Assembly (NCBI GenBank): GCA_002327525.1
Contig: DCWG01000141.1
Span: forward strand, 1 to 6,389
Source of the DNA: Gammaproteobacteria bacterium UBA2168
GTDB lineage: Bacteria; Pseudomonadota; Gammaproteobacteria; Pseudomonadales; Azotimanducaceae
Direction of reading: 5' to 3'
DNA: 6,389 nucleotides
Shown: piece by piece, positions 1-6,163 of the stretch
Layout: every line of letters starts with the position of its first letter
How positions within the stretch are numbered: position 1 is the stretch's first letter
Notes under the pieces: model-generated
What the model was told of the DNA's origin: nothing
Seen by the model: the letters and a program-made list of their open reading frames with translations, nothing else
Databases searched by the model: none
Made by a program: the position numbers and the translations under genes

Positions 1-792
1 GGGTGCGACGTTGACGGTCAGCGCTCCCTCGCTGCGCTGCAGTGTGACGTCGATTTCGTTTATGCCCTTGTGAAGACGCACGTCGATCGTTCGCGTTTCG
101 TACCCCGCAGCGCGGACGCGCACTTTGTACTTCCCAGTGGGCAGACGAACGTTGGGTTCATAGGCGAGCGGCACGTCGAGCAGTTCCACAACCGCCCTGC
201 CGGGTTTGGTTCTGATCGCTAACGCGCCGGTATCCACCCTGTTCAGCTCGGCGATCAACTCCACCGTCTCGCCAGGAGGTACGCCAACGATCCGCCGGAT
301 CGTTTCGCGACCGAAAACGCTGAACTCTATCTGATGCTCTCCGGCCGCAATGCCATCAAGGCGTATTGGCGTTCGAGAACCGAGCAGCTCGCCATCGAGG
401 CGCACGCTCGCACCCTGGGGATTGGTGGCCAGCTTCAGAACACCCTCGGCATAGGGCATGTCCACCTGCAACCGCACAAACTCTCCACGCGGCAGACCCA
501 CCTGAGCCACGTGGGGCGGATGATAGGGGTGACGCACGAGCAGGGTGTACTCACCCGCGAGCAGGTCATCCCGGGTGAGAGGCGTGCGGCCTATGATCAC
601 ACCGTCAAGCGCTACCTCCGCACCGTCCACGTCCGCCACGACGCTGAGCTGCGCGGTTCCGATCACCAGCTGCTTGAGTAAGCCGGGGCCCTGACTCATC
701 CAGTCGGCGACCAGCGCACCCCCGAGGAGCACAGCACCCGCGACCAGCAGCAGACGGCGGCGCGCGCGCCTGGCTTCTTCTCGTTTATTCAT
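1..792 (-). CDS. PEGA-repeat protein with N-terminal membrane anchor (partial, C-terminus beyond window)
   Basis: This reading frame is open from an ATG at 792-790 to the left edge, giving 264 codons of an incomplete gene. Residues 1-13 are rich in Arg and Glu (MNKREEARRARRR). Residues 14-29 are hydrophobic, fitting a single signal anchor with the rest outside the cytoplasm. After it come tandem copies of a beta-rich module of about 65-70 residues: about 47-113, 117-184 and 189-251, with a fourth starting at 256. Each has the PEGA pattern: a short beta strand, a turn (ADVDGAEV, TNPQGASV, TKPGRAVV), 'V-x-LDG-x-x-x-G-x-TP' in the first two, then 'L-x-x-G-x-Y/H-x-x-x-V/F'. PEGA domains are surface or periplasmic modules of poorly known function, sometimes joined to kinases, peptidases or caspase-like domains. 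Any such effector would lie beyond the edge. The gene diverges from the glycan operon, so a functional link is only positional. No strong Shine-Dalgarno precedes the ATG. The PEGA call is firm; the molecular role is unknown. Confidence 0.86.
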   Translation of the reverse strand, partial: MNKREEARRARRRLLLVAGAVLLGGALVADWMSQGPGLLKQLVIGTAQLSVVADVDGAEVALDGVIIGRTPLTRDDLLAGEYTLLVRHPYHPPHVAQVGLPRGEFVRLQVDMPYAEGVLKLATNPQGASVRLDGELLGSRTPIRLDGIAAGEHQIEFSVFGRETIRRIVGVPPGETVELIAELNRVDTGALAIRTKPGRAVVELLDVPLAYEPNVRLPTGKYKVRVRAAGYETRTIDVRLHKGINEIDVTLQRSEGALTVNVAP

Positions 793-1052
793 TTCAACCC
801 GAGGCAATCCGAACACTCAGACCAATGGCAGCATAAGCTTTGCGCGGCAACTTGGCGATGAGGCACTGGCGCGTGTCGCTGCCGCCGCGCGGTGCTTCCT
901 GCGGTCGTACTCCCAATATAGAATTCGCCCAGCAATCGGCTCGCATAGTGCTCGTAAACCGCCCGCAACCGGACACAACCGCCATAGCACCCTTTCAGGA
1001 CACATATACGCCCACAGGATCCGCCAAGGAGGCCGTTCCGCCAGCCGCTTCC
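793..1052. promoter_or_regulatory. Divergent intergenic / leader region
   Basis: These 260 bp separate the divergent PEGA gene from the favoured start of the membrane protein gene, so promoters for both should lie here. An AT-rich pocket at 915-925 (AATATAGAATT) could hold a plus-strand -10 element, and TATGCT read on the minus strand around 830-835 could serve the PEGA gene. Neither has a good -35 partner at standard spacing, so no promoter is assigned. An AAGGAGG sits at 1026-1032, but it lies about 20 nt before the ATG at 1053, too far for a normal ribosome site. The membrane-protein frame is also open back to a TTG at 840 (ATG at 858), so part of this stretch may be coding. The encoded residues there are not membrane-like and match nothing I recognise. 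Confidence 0.4.
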
Positions 1053-2486
1053 ATGTTCTGGCGGCCGCTGTTCTGGGCGAGTAGCGGTGCGGTTGCAATC
1101 ATGGCCAACTACCTGTATTTCGGCCACTTCGACATCGCACTGCTGGTTGCTCCGGATTCAGCGAGCTATCTCGAATTCACCCCGGAACGCACGGCCGGGT
1201 ACCCGCTGTTTCTGCGCTTGCTGAGTCCGCTCTACCCCCAATCGGTGGCCGTCGCGCAACTCAATCTATACCTGGCAGCCGTGATCTGGCTCGGGCACTC
1301 AATGCTGCGGTTGTTCCCGTGGCCGTGGGCGGCATGGCTCGTGACTCTAATGCTCGCCGGACACACATCACTGCAGCTGTTGGCCATGTGGCATCTGTCC
1401 GACTCGCTGTTTGCCAGCCTCACCATTGCAGTGCTGGCCGCGATCGCGCACCTGTTGATGCGACCGAGCACACGTTGGGCGGTAGTTGCCAGCACACTCT
1501 GTGCCGCCGCCATTCTGGTACGGCCTGCCGGCTACTATCTGTTCGGCGTGCTCATCTTCTTGTCCATCACGATGCCCGCGCGCAACATCCGCATGCAGAC
1601 CGCCTTGTGGGTACCGGTCACCGCGAGCCTGGTGATCGCGTCTGCCACCAATATGGTCCATTTCGGCGTGTTCTCCCCCCAGGTCATGGGAGGCTACTCA
1701 CTGGTGGGCCACGTCGCAGAAAAGATCGAATCGCAGCCTGGCGGTGTCCACGCCTCTCTGGCCGAGAGCATTGCTGCCAGGCTACGGCCGGTTCTCGAGA
1801 AGCGGCCTGTGGCTCCCTACCCGCTCGGCTATCAGGAGATCACCACCGCAGACTACAATGAGATCCTCTGGCAAAACGTGATACCCGAGATCGCAGCCTA
1901 CGTGGCTCGCACCGATCCCACCAAAGATGCACAAGTCGCCACCAGCGCGGTCGCTGGTGAACTGGCGCGCACGGTTATCCGGACACATCCGGCGTGGTAT
2001 GCACGTCATGTCACTGCGCACTTTCTCGGCCTGGCCGACCCGCTGCTCGACGACCCGCCCCGGGTGGATCTGGAGATCAACTGGTCAGCCGAGCACTCCA
2101 ATCGGCTACTTGCCGATTCCGTCGAACTGTCACTGCAAGGCATACCCCCTTCACGGGTAGTGGACAAACCTCTCCCCACGCTGCTCGCCGCGGTACTGTG
2201 GCTGCTGAACCTACCATGGGTGATACTGGCAGCGTACGCCGTGCCGCTGCTGATCGTTCTGGCGCTAGCCACCGTGATGCTGTCCCTGTTGTCCATATCG
2301 AGACGCACACCGCTAATCTGCTTCACAGCGGTCCTCGGATTGTCTGCGATGGGTTACATGCTGCTGGTCTCTTCTGTGCAAGTAGCACTGTACCGCTATA
2401 CCCTGATCGCCGTGCCACCGACAGCGCTTTTGACACTCATCGGACTCGCGACGGCCTCCTCCTGGCTACGGAAGCGGTTGCTCTGA
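1053..2486 (+). CDS. Polytopic membrane protein, probable GT-C-fold glycosyltransferase
   Basis: This is an inner-membrane protein of 477 residues from the ATG at 1053 (MFWRPLFWASSG). I see roughly nine to eleven membrane segments: about 8-24, 64-83, 92-112, 118-136, 144-173 (one or two), 184-202, 376-412 (two), 421-441 and 449-468. A long polar loop at about 203-375 probably faces the periplasm. The first loop carries 'APDSASYLEF' and then 'PERTAGYPLFLRLL' (33-57). An acidic residue in the first external loop followed by an Arg-Gly-Tyr-Pro segment resembles GT-C enzymes (GT39/ArnT-like) that use polyprenyl-phosphate sugars. 'WHLSDSLFASL' (113-123) and 'LVRPAGYYL' (155-163) also fit that superfamily. 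The start is uncertain: the frame is open to an ATG at 858 and a TTG at 840, but membrane-like sequence begins only after 1053. The stop shares one base with the asnB start (TGATG). A DPM1-like GT2 that could supply its donor lies in the same operon. Acceptor and sugar cannot be read from sequence. A non-enzymatic polysaccharide membrane protein remains possible. Confidence 0.72.
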   Translation: MFWRPLFWASSGAVAIMANYLYFGHFDIALLVAPDSASYLEFTPERTAGYPLFLRLLSPLYPQSVAVAQLNLYLAAVIWLGHSMLRLFPWPWAAWLVTLMLAGHTSLQLLAMWHLSDSLFASLTIAVLAAIAHLLMRPSTRWAVVASTLCAAAILVRPAGYYLFGVLIFLSITMPARNIRMQTALWVPVTASLVIASATNMVHFGVFSPQVMGGYSLVGHVAEKIESQPGGVHASLAESIAARLRPVLEKRPVAPYPLGYQEITTADYNEILWQNVIPEIAAYVARTDPTKDAQVATSAVAGELARTVIRTHPAWYARHVTAHFLGLADPLLDDPPRVDLEINWSAEHSNRLLADSVELSLQGIPPSRVVDKPLPTLLAAVLWLLNLPWVILAAYAVPLLIVLALATVMLSLLSISRRTPLICFTAVLGLSAMGYMLLVSSVQVALYRYTLIAVPPTALLTLIGLATASSWLRKRLL

Positions 2487-4345
2487 TGTGCGGCATCAGC
2501 GGCATCATCGGTGGTTCGTTCGTCTCCGCACGTCCTCTGATCGAGCGCATGGTTGCCGCCCAGCACCATCGTGGACCCGATGCGGGCGTGACCACGTTCC
2601 CCCACGGCGCAGCACTGGGGCACAACCGGCTCGCAGTCATCGATCTCAGCGAACATGCCAATCAGCCATTCACGGATCACGAACAACGCCTGCACCTCGT
2701 CTACAACGGGGCAATCTACAACTTTCAGGCCTTGCGTGTGGAACTGCAGCAGCTCGGCTTCGAATTTCGAACGTCCAGTGACACCGAGGTCGTATTACAC
2801 GCATTCCAGCAATGGGGTGAGCAATGTGTCGAGCATTTCAACGGCATGTTCGCATTCGCCATCTGGGATGCATGGCAGCAGCGTCTGTTCGTCGCAAGGG
2901 ACCGGCTCGGCGAGAAGCCACTGTTCTACGCATACACGCACGATGGCCTCGTATTCGCCTCCGAACCCGCGACGATGTCGCTGCATCCCGACATCGGCCG
3001 CGCCCTGAGTGAACAGGGACTGGCCTGTTACCTGGCGCTCGGATACACGACCGGAGAAGCAACGCTGTTTGATGGCGTGCAGCGCGTCCCCCCGGCATGC
3101 TGCGGGTGGTACACACCCGGACAGAAACTGCAGCTCAAACGCTATTGGCATCTCGCCACCCACTTCGAAAACAAGAGAATCGACATCCCTGACTCCCGCC
3201 GGATCGAGGAACTGACCGCCTTGATCGACGACGCGGTTGCCATACGCATGGTCGCCGATGTCCCTCTTGGCGCCTTCTTGAGCGGAGGCCTAGACTCCTC
3301 GACCATCGCTGCAGCCATGGTCCGCCAGGAGGCTCAGACACACACGCACACATTCAGCATCGGTTTTCGCAGTGCGTCTTTCGATGAACGCGACTATGCG
3401 CGCGAGGTCGCCAGAGTCCTGAACACTCATCACACGGAACGCGTTCACGATGACGTCGATCTGGCGGCCCACATCGCCAGCGCCGCGCGGGAGCCGCTGG
3501 CGGACAGCTCATATCTGCCAATGATGCTGCTTAGCCAGACAACACGCGAACACGTCACCGTAGCACTCTCTGGAGACGGCGCGGATGAAGCATTTCTCGG
3601 CTACCCCACTCACGCCGCCGATGAGTTGCACCATCGCCACGCCCAGAACCTGCGCCGCCTGCGCACCCCGTTGACCTGGCTGGTAAACGCACTACCCATC
3701 AGTTTCGCAAAAGTCAGTTTCGACTACCGGGCCCACCAGTGGATGGGTGGCCTGGATATGGACGATACCGATGCGCACTATCACTGGCGCGAGATCTTCT
3801 CACCCGACGAGCGCACCGGCCTGGTGCCCGGGCTGGCGGGAATCAATCCTGCATTGGATACGTTCCGGGCCCGCGCCCTCGACGTCGAAGGCAGCCACTA
3901 CCTCGACCGGGCCAGTTACGTGGATCTCACGACCTGGCTGCCGGACGACATTTTGGTGAAGGTGGACCGCACCACCATGGCACACTCACTGGAAGCGCGT
4001 GCTCCATTTCTGGATCACCGACTGATAGAGTACGCCGCATCCGTGCCGGTGGAATGCAAGTACCGAAACCGACGCGGCAAGCTGATTCTGCGCGAGAGCC
4101 AACGAGCACGTCTGCCGGCATTGACGCTCAGGCGTTCGAAAAAAGGCTTCAACGCACCGGTGTCGGCCTGGATCAACACGGAACTCCGGCAGTACGCTGA
4201 CGAACTTCTGAACGACCCACGATTGCGGGAGGTGGTAGATGGCGCGACGGTCGATGCAATGCTGAGCGAACACCGGCGCAAGAGACGCGATCATGGATTG
4301 AAACTGCTCAACCTGATGACCCTCGGTCTGTGGCTGAATCAGTGA
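2486..4345 (+). CDS. asnB: Asparagine synthase-type glutamine amidotransferase (glycan-cluster AsnB)
   Basis: The product of 619 residues has the two-domain asparagine synthase plan and usual length. The N-terminal class II glutaminase domain (2 to about 210) begins MCGISGIIGG, with Cys2 as nucleophile after Met removal. It contains HHRGPD (27-32), NRLAVIDLS (47-55), YNGAIYNF (73-80), SDTEV (98-102), GMFAFAIWD (120-128) and RDRLGEKPLF (138-147). The C-terminal ATP-pyrophosphatase domain (about 235-619) has the P-loop SGGLDSS (266-272), LSGDGADEAFLGY (361-373), VKVDRTTMAHSLEARAPFLD (491-510) and KKGFNAPVSAW (552-562). The family hydrolyses glutamine and passes ammonia to an AMP-activated carboxylate. 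In glycan clusters the acceptor is thought often to be a uronic acid rather than aspartate, which is the inference here. Residue 76 is Ala, where the family has a glutamine-binding Glu (NGEIYN). The ATG overlaps the previous stop by one base, with GGAAG 11 nt upstream as a plausible ribosome site. The frame is open upstream within the membrane gene, but MCG fixes the start. Confidence 0.95.
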   Translation: MCGISGIIGGSFVSARPLIERMVAAQHHRGPDAGVTTFPHGAALGHNRLAVIDLSEHANQPFTDHEQRLHLVYNGAIYNFQALRVELQQLGFEFRTSSDTEVVLHAFQQWGEQCVEHFNGMFAFAIWDAWQQRLFVARDRLGEKPLFYAYTHDGLVFASEPATMSLHPDIGRALSEQGLACYLALGYTTGEATLFDGVQRVPPACCGWYTPGQKLQLKRYWHLATHFENKRIDIPDSRRIEELTALIDDAVAIRMVADVPLGAFLSGGLDSSTIAAAMVRQEAQTHTHTFSIGFRSASFDERDYAREVARVLNTHHTERVHDDVDLAAHIASAAREPLADSSYLPMMLLSQTTREHVTVALSGDGADEAFLGYPTHAADELHHRHAQNLRRLRTPLTWLVNALPISFAKVSFDYRAHQWMGGLDMDDTDAHYHWREIFSPDERTGLVPGLAGINPALDTFRARALDVEGSHYLDRASYVDLTTWLPDDILVKVDRTTMAHSLEARAPFLDHRLIEYAASVPVECKYRNRRGKLILRESQRARLPALTLRRSKKGFNAPVSAWINTELRQYADELLNDPRLREVVDGATVDAMLSEHRRKRRDHGLKLLNLMTLGLWLNQ

Positions 4346-5061
4346 ATCCAGCCGCTACTCTGACGGGCGCTGACACATACTCAAGTGCTATCGCCCAGGC
4401 CGACAACTACACGCGCTGGATCGTCGATCTCTGCCGGCCCTACATCGGCCATTCGTTGCTCGAAGTGGGCCTCGGCCACGGTGGTTTTCGCTCTCATCTG
4501 CCACGGGACATCGGATACACCGGTACGGATATCGACGCGCGGGAAATAGACAGCGCCAGCGCTCGTCACCCTGAAGACCGCTTTCTCCTAGCGGACATCA
4601 CCAGCCCGGAATTCGCCAGCGATGTTCGCGCGCTCTCACCCGACGTCGATACGGTGCTGTGCGCCAATGTCCTGGAGCACGTTGAGAACGACCGCGCGGC
4701 GGTCGCACACATGCTGGCAGCCGCCGCGACGGGGGGCAAATTGCTGCTCTATCTGCCGGCTCACCAGAGCCTGTTCGGCACCATGGACACACTGGCGGGC
4801 CACCACCGTCGCTACGATCCACACGATCTGCTGCGAATTGCGGACAGTGCGCGGGTAGCGCACTGGCAACTGGTGAACCCGATTGCGGCACTCGGCTGGT
4901 GGGTGAACGACAAGATCGAGTACGATTCCCTGGACGAGCGCGGCATAAACAACCAGATACGCTGGTTCAACCGCTATATTCTGCCCATCTCGCGTGCGGT
5001 TACCCCGCTAACTCAGCGCGCTTTCGGGCTTTCACTGTTTTGCGTTATCGAGAACACATGA
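4342..5061 (+). CDS. Class I SAM-dependent methyltransferase (Methyltransf_11/23-like)
   Basis: This is a soluble Rossmann-fold methyltransferase of 239 residues. Motif I is LLEVGLGHGGF (39-49), which holds the SAM-binding Gly-x-Gly-x-Gly-like loop. YTGTDID (59-65) supplies the acidic residue that usually binds the SAM ribose, LLADI (82-86) precedes the adenine-contact region, and DTVLCANVLEHVEND (103-117) is motif IV. The segment LLLYLPAHQSLFGTMD (134-149), then GHHRRYDPHDL (153-163) and ALGWWVND (183-190), is typical of a methyltransferase group often encoded beside DPM1-like GT2 enzymes in polysaccharide loci. The substrate is not visible; a sugar, lipid-linked glycan or uronate are all possible. 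The GTG at 4342 overlaps the asnB stop as GTGA, suggesting translational coupling. An in-frame GTG at 4330 would add four residues. Neither has a clear Shine-Dalgarno. The stop overlaps the next gene's ATG by four bases. Confidence 0.9.
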   Translation: MNPAATLTGADTYSSAIAQADNYTRWIVDLCRPYIGHSLLEVGLGHGGFRSHLPRDIGYTGTDIDAREIDSASARHPEDRFLLADITSPEFASDVRALSPDVDTVLCANVLEHVENDRAAVAHMLAAAATGGKLLLYLPAHQSLFGTMDTLAGHHRRYDPHDLLRIADSARVAHWQLVNPIAALGWWVNDKIEYDSLDERGINNQIRWFNRYILPISRAVTPLTQRAFGLSLFCVIENT

Positions 5062-5918
5062 TTTCCGTCATCATCCCAGCCTATAACGAAAAACACGCCA
5101 TCGGCAGCACCATCGACACGCTCACCGAAGTACTGAACGAGCACCAGGTAGGGGACTACGAGATTCTCGTCGTGGACGACGGCTCGGATGATCGTACCGG
5201 CAAGGTCGCGAGAGACAGGCAAGCGAGCGTTGTGCGCAATCCGCACAACGTCGGATACGGGCGGGCACTGAAGAAGGGTATCAGCCATGCCCGTTATGAT
5301 TCCATCGTCATCATCGACGCGGATCTCACCTACCCCGCGGAAGCCCTGCCTGAACTGCTGGCAACCTACGAGGAAGGTTTCGACATGGTCGTCGGCGCGC
5401 GCCAGAGACACCACTATCAGGGATCCGCCATCAGGGGACCGCTGCGCCGAGTGCTTCAGTATCTGGTGGAGTTCGCTGCGTCCCGTCCGGTACCCGACGC
5501 CAACTCCGGTCTCAGGGTTTTTAGCCGGGAAACCATCACGCCGCACCTCGACCATCTTTCCGATGTGTTCAGTTTCACCACCACGCTGACCCTTGCCTAC
5601 ATGATGACCGGCCGTTTCGTGAAGTTCATATCCATCGAGTACCATGCGCGCATAGGCGACACCAAGGTGCGCCTCTTCAAGGATGCAGTCCGCACGTTAC
5701 TGTTCATCTGCCGGGCGATCATGTACTACAACCCGTTGAAGATATTCGTGCTGTTCAGTGGCACCTGTGCCGCGGGCGCCCTGCTCGGTTTCCTGTTGGC
5801 ACTGATCACCGGGCTCGAGACGCCCTACTATCTCAGCATCGGAAGTATCCTGCTTGGCGTGCTGATGTTCGGAATCGGGCTGATCGCCGAATTACTGCGC
5901 CAAATCCTGATCAAGTGA
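5058..5918 (+). CDS. GT2 polyprenyl-phosphate glycosyltransferase (DPM1/ArnC-like) with two C-terminal membrane helices
   Basis: This is a GT-A fold family 2 glycosyltransferase of 286 residues. The N-terminus MISVIIPAYNE (1-11) is classic GT2. VVDDGSDD (38-45) carries nucleotide-binding aspartates, NPHNVGYGRALKKG (61-74) is the usual following helix, and DADLTYP (87-93) is the DxD-type metal and nucleotide site. VGARQR (112-117), DANSGLRVFSRE (147-158) and IEYHARIGDTKV (193-204) match the dolichol/undecaprenyl-phosphate mannose or aminoarabinose synthase branch (DPM1, ArnC). Two membrane helices follow at about 228-250 and 257-280, as in ArnC/GtrB-type proteins anchored in the inner membrane. 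The likely reaction is transfer of a sugar from NDP-sugar to undecaprenyl phosphate; the sugar cannot be inferred. The ATG overlaps the methyltransferase stop (ATGA), with only a weak GAGA 4 nt upstream, so re-initiation is likely. It is a plausible donor-maker for the GT-C-like protein at the head of the operon. Confidence 0.93.
   Translation: MISVIIPAYNEKHAIGSTIDTLTEVLNEHQVGDYEILVVDDGSDDRTGKVARDRQASVVRNPHNVGYGRALKKGISHARYDSIVIIDADLTYPAEALPELLATYEEGFDMVVGARQRHHYQGSAIRGPLRRVLQYLVEFAASRPVPDANSGLRVFSRETITPHLDHLSDVFSFTTTLTLAYMMTGRFVKFISIEYHARIGDTKVRLFKDAVRTLLFICRAIMYYNPLKIFVLFSGTCAAGALLGFLLALITGLETPYYLSIGSILLGVLMFGIGLIAELLRQILIK
5228..5250. repeat. Perfect 9-bp inverted repeat inside the GT2 gene
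   Basis: CGTTGTGCG (5228-5236) and CGCACAACG (5242-5250) are exact reverse complements around a 5-nt loop (CAATC). They fall in codons for the conserved VVRNPHNV segment, so protein constraint may account for most of the bases. No U tract follows, so it is not an intrinsic terminator. It may fold in mRNA or be incidental. Confidence 0.55.
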
Positions 5919-6163
5919 CATGTCGCCGCGTCTGAGGCTGGCGCTTTCGGCGGCTCAGTTCCTGCTGGTTACCGCGGCGCTCGGCTCTGCACCCCCGTCG
6001 AGCTTTTCCGCCGGTGCCAACATCCGCATGCTGGCGAGTGCACCCCTGGCGAATGAAAGTCAATTTCTTACAAATTCACCAACGAGACCCGCAATGCCAT
6101 CGAGCAGGCCACGGAACCGTGTTGCAGGGGAAATCACGCGGCGCGCTGAAACCCTCCAGCGCC
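5919..6163 (+). other. Post-operon region with a hydrophobic-start open frame, possibly a decayed gene
   Basis: One nucleotide after the GT2 stop, an ATG at 5920 opens a frame with no stop to the window edge. It begins MSPRLRLALSAAQFLLVTAA, basic then hydrophobic like a signal peptide or anchor, and the tight TGACATG spacing resembles a fifth operon gene. From about 6050 onward the translation becomes rich in Arg, Pro and His and looks like an out-of-frame read. Another frame briefly gives the more protein-like FTNETRNAIEQATE (about 6070-6111) but soon meets a stop. I see no terminator hairpin here; CTGAG/CTCAG at 5932-5958 is only a 5-bp stem with a long loop. This could be the truncated start of a fifth gene, or the eroded upstream part of the WYL regulator remnant that follows. 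I cannot identify it. Confidence 0.35.

Noticed and set aside
334..681. 115-codon plus-strand open frame near the left edge
   Set aside because: It lies antisense to the PEGA repeats, whose minus-strand frame gives repeated domain structure. The plus frame gives a His/Arg-rich product with no recognisable family.
1994..2485. Upstream in-frame extension of asnB by 164 codons within the membrane protein gene
   Set aside because: The extension is an out-of-frame read of the membrane protein gene. Class II amidotransferases need Cys immediately after Met, which fixes the start at 2486.
3337..3352. CA-rich simple repeat in asnB
   Set aside because: It is a short imperfect run encoding THTHT in a variable segment after the P-loop helix. 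It does not break the frame and is too short to be of interest.
4899..5057. Longer N-terminus for the GT2
   Set aside because: The extension overlaps the methyltransferase C-terminus in another frame. MISVIIPAYNE at 5058 is the standard GT2 beginning and the ATGA overlap fits the operon pattern.
5013..5645. 210-codon minus-strand open frame opposite the GT2 gene
   Set aside because: It is antisense to a clearly recognised GT2. Its translation matches no family and looks like the mirror of GC-biased codons.
5932..5958. Possible terminator hairpin after the GT2 gene (CTGAG...CTCAG)
   Set aside because: There is only a 5-bp stem with a 17-nt loop containing mismatches, and no T tract follows.
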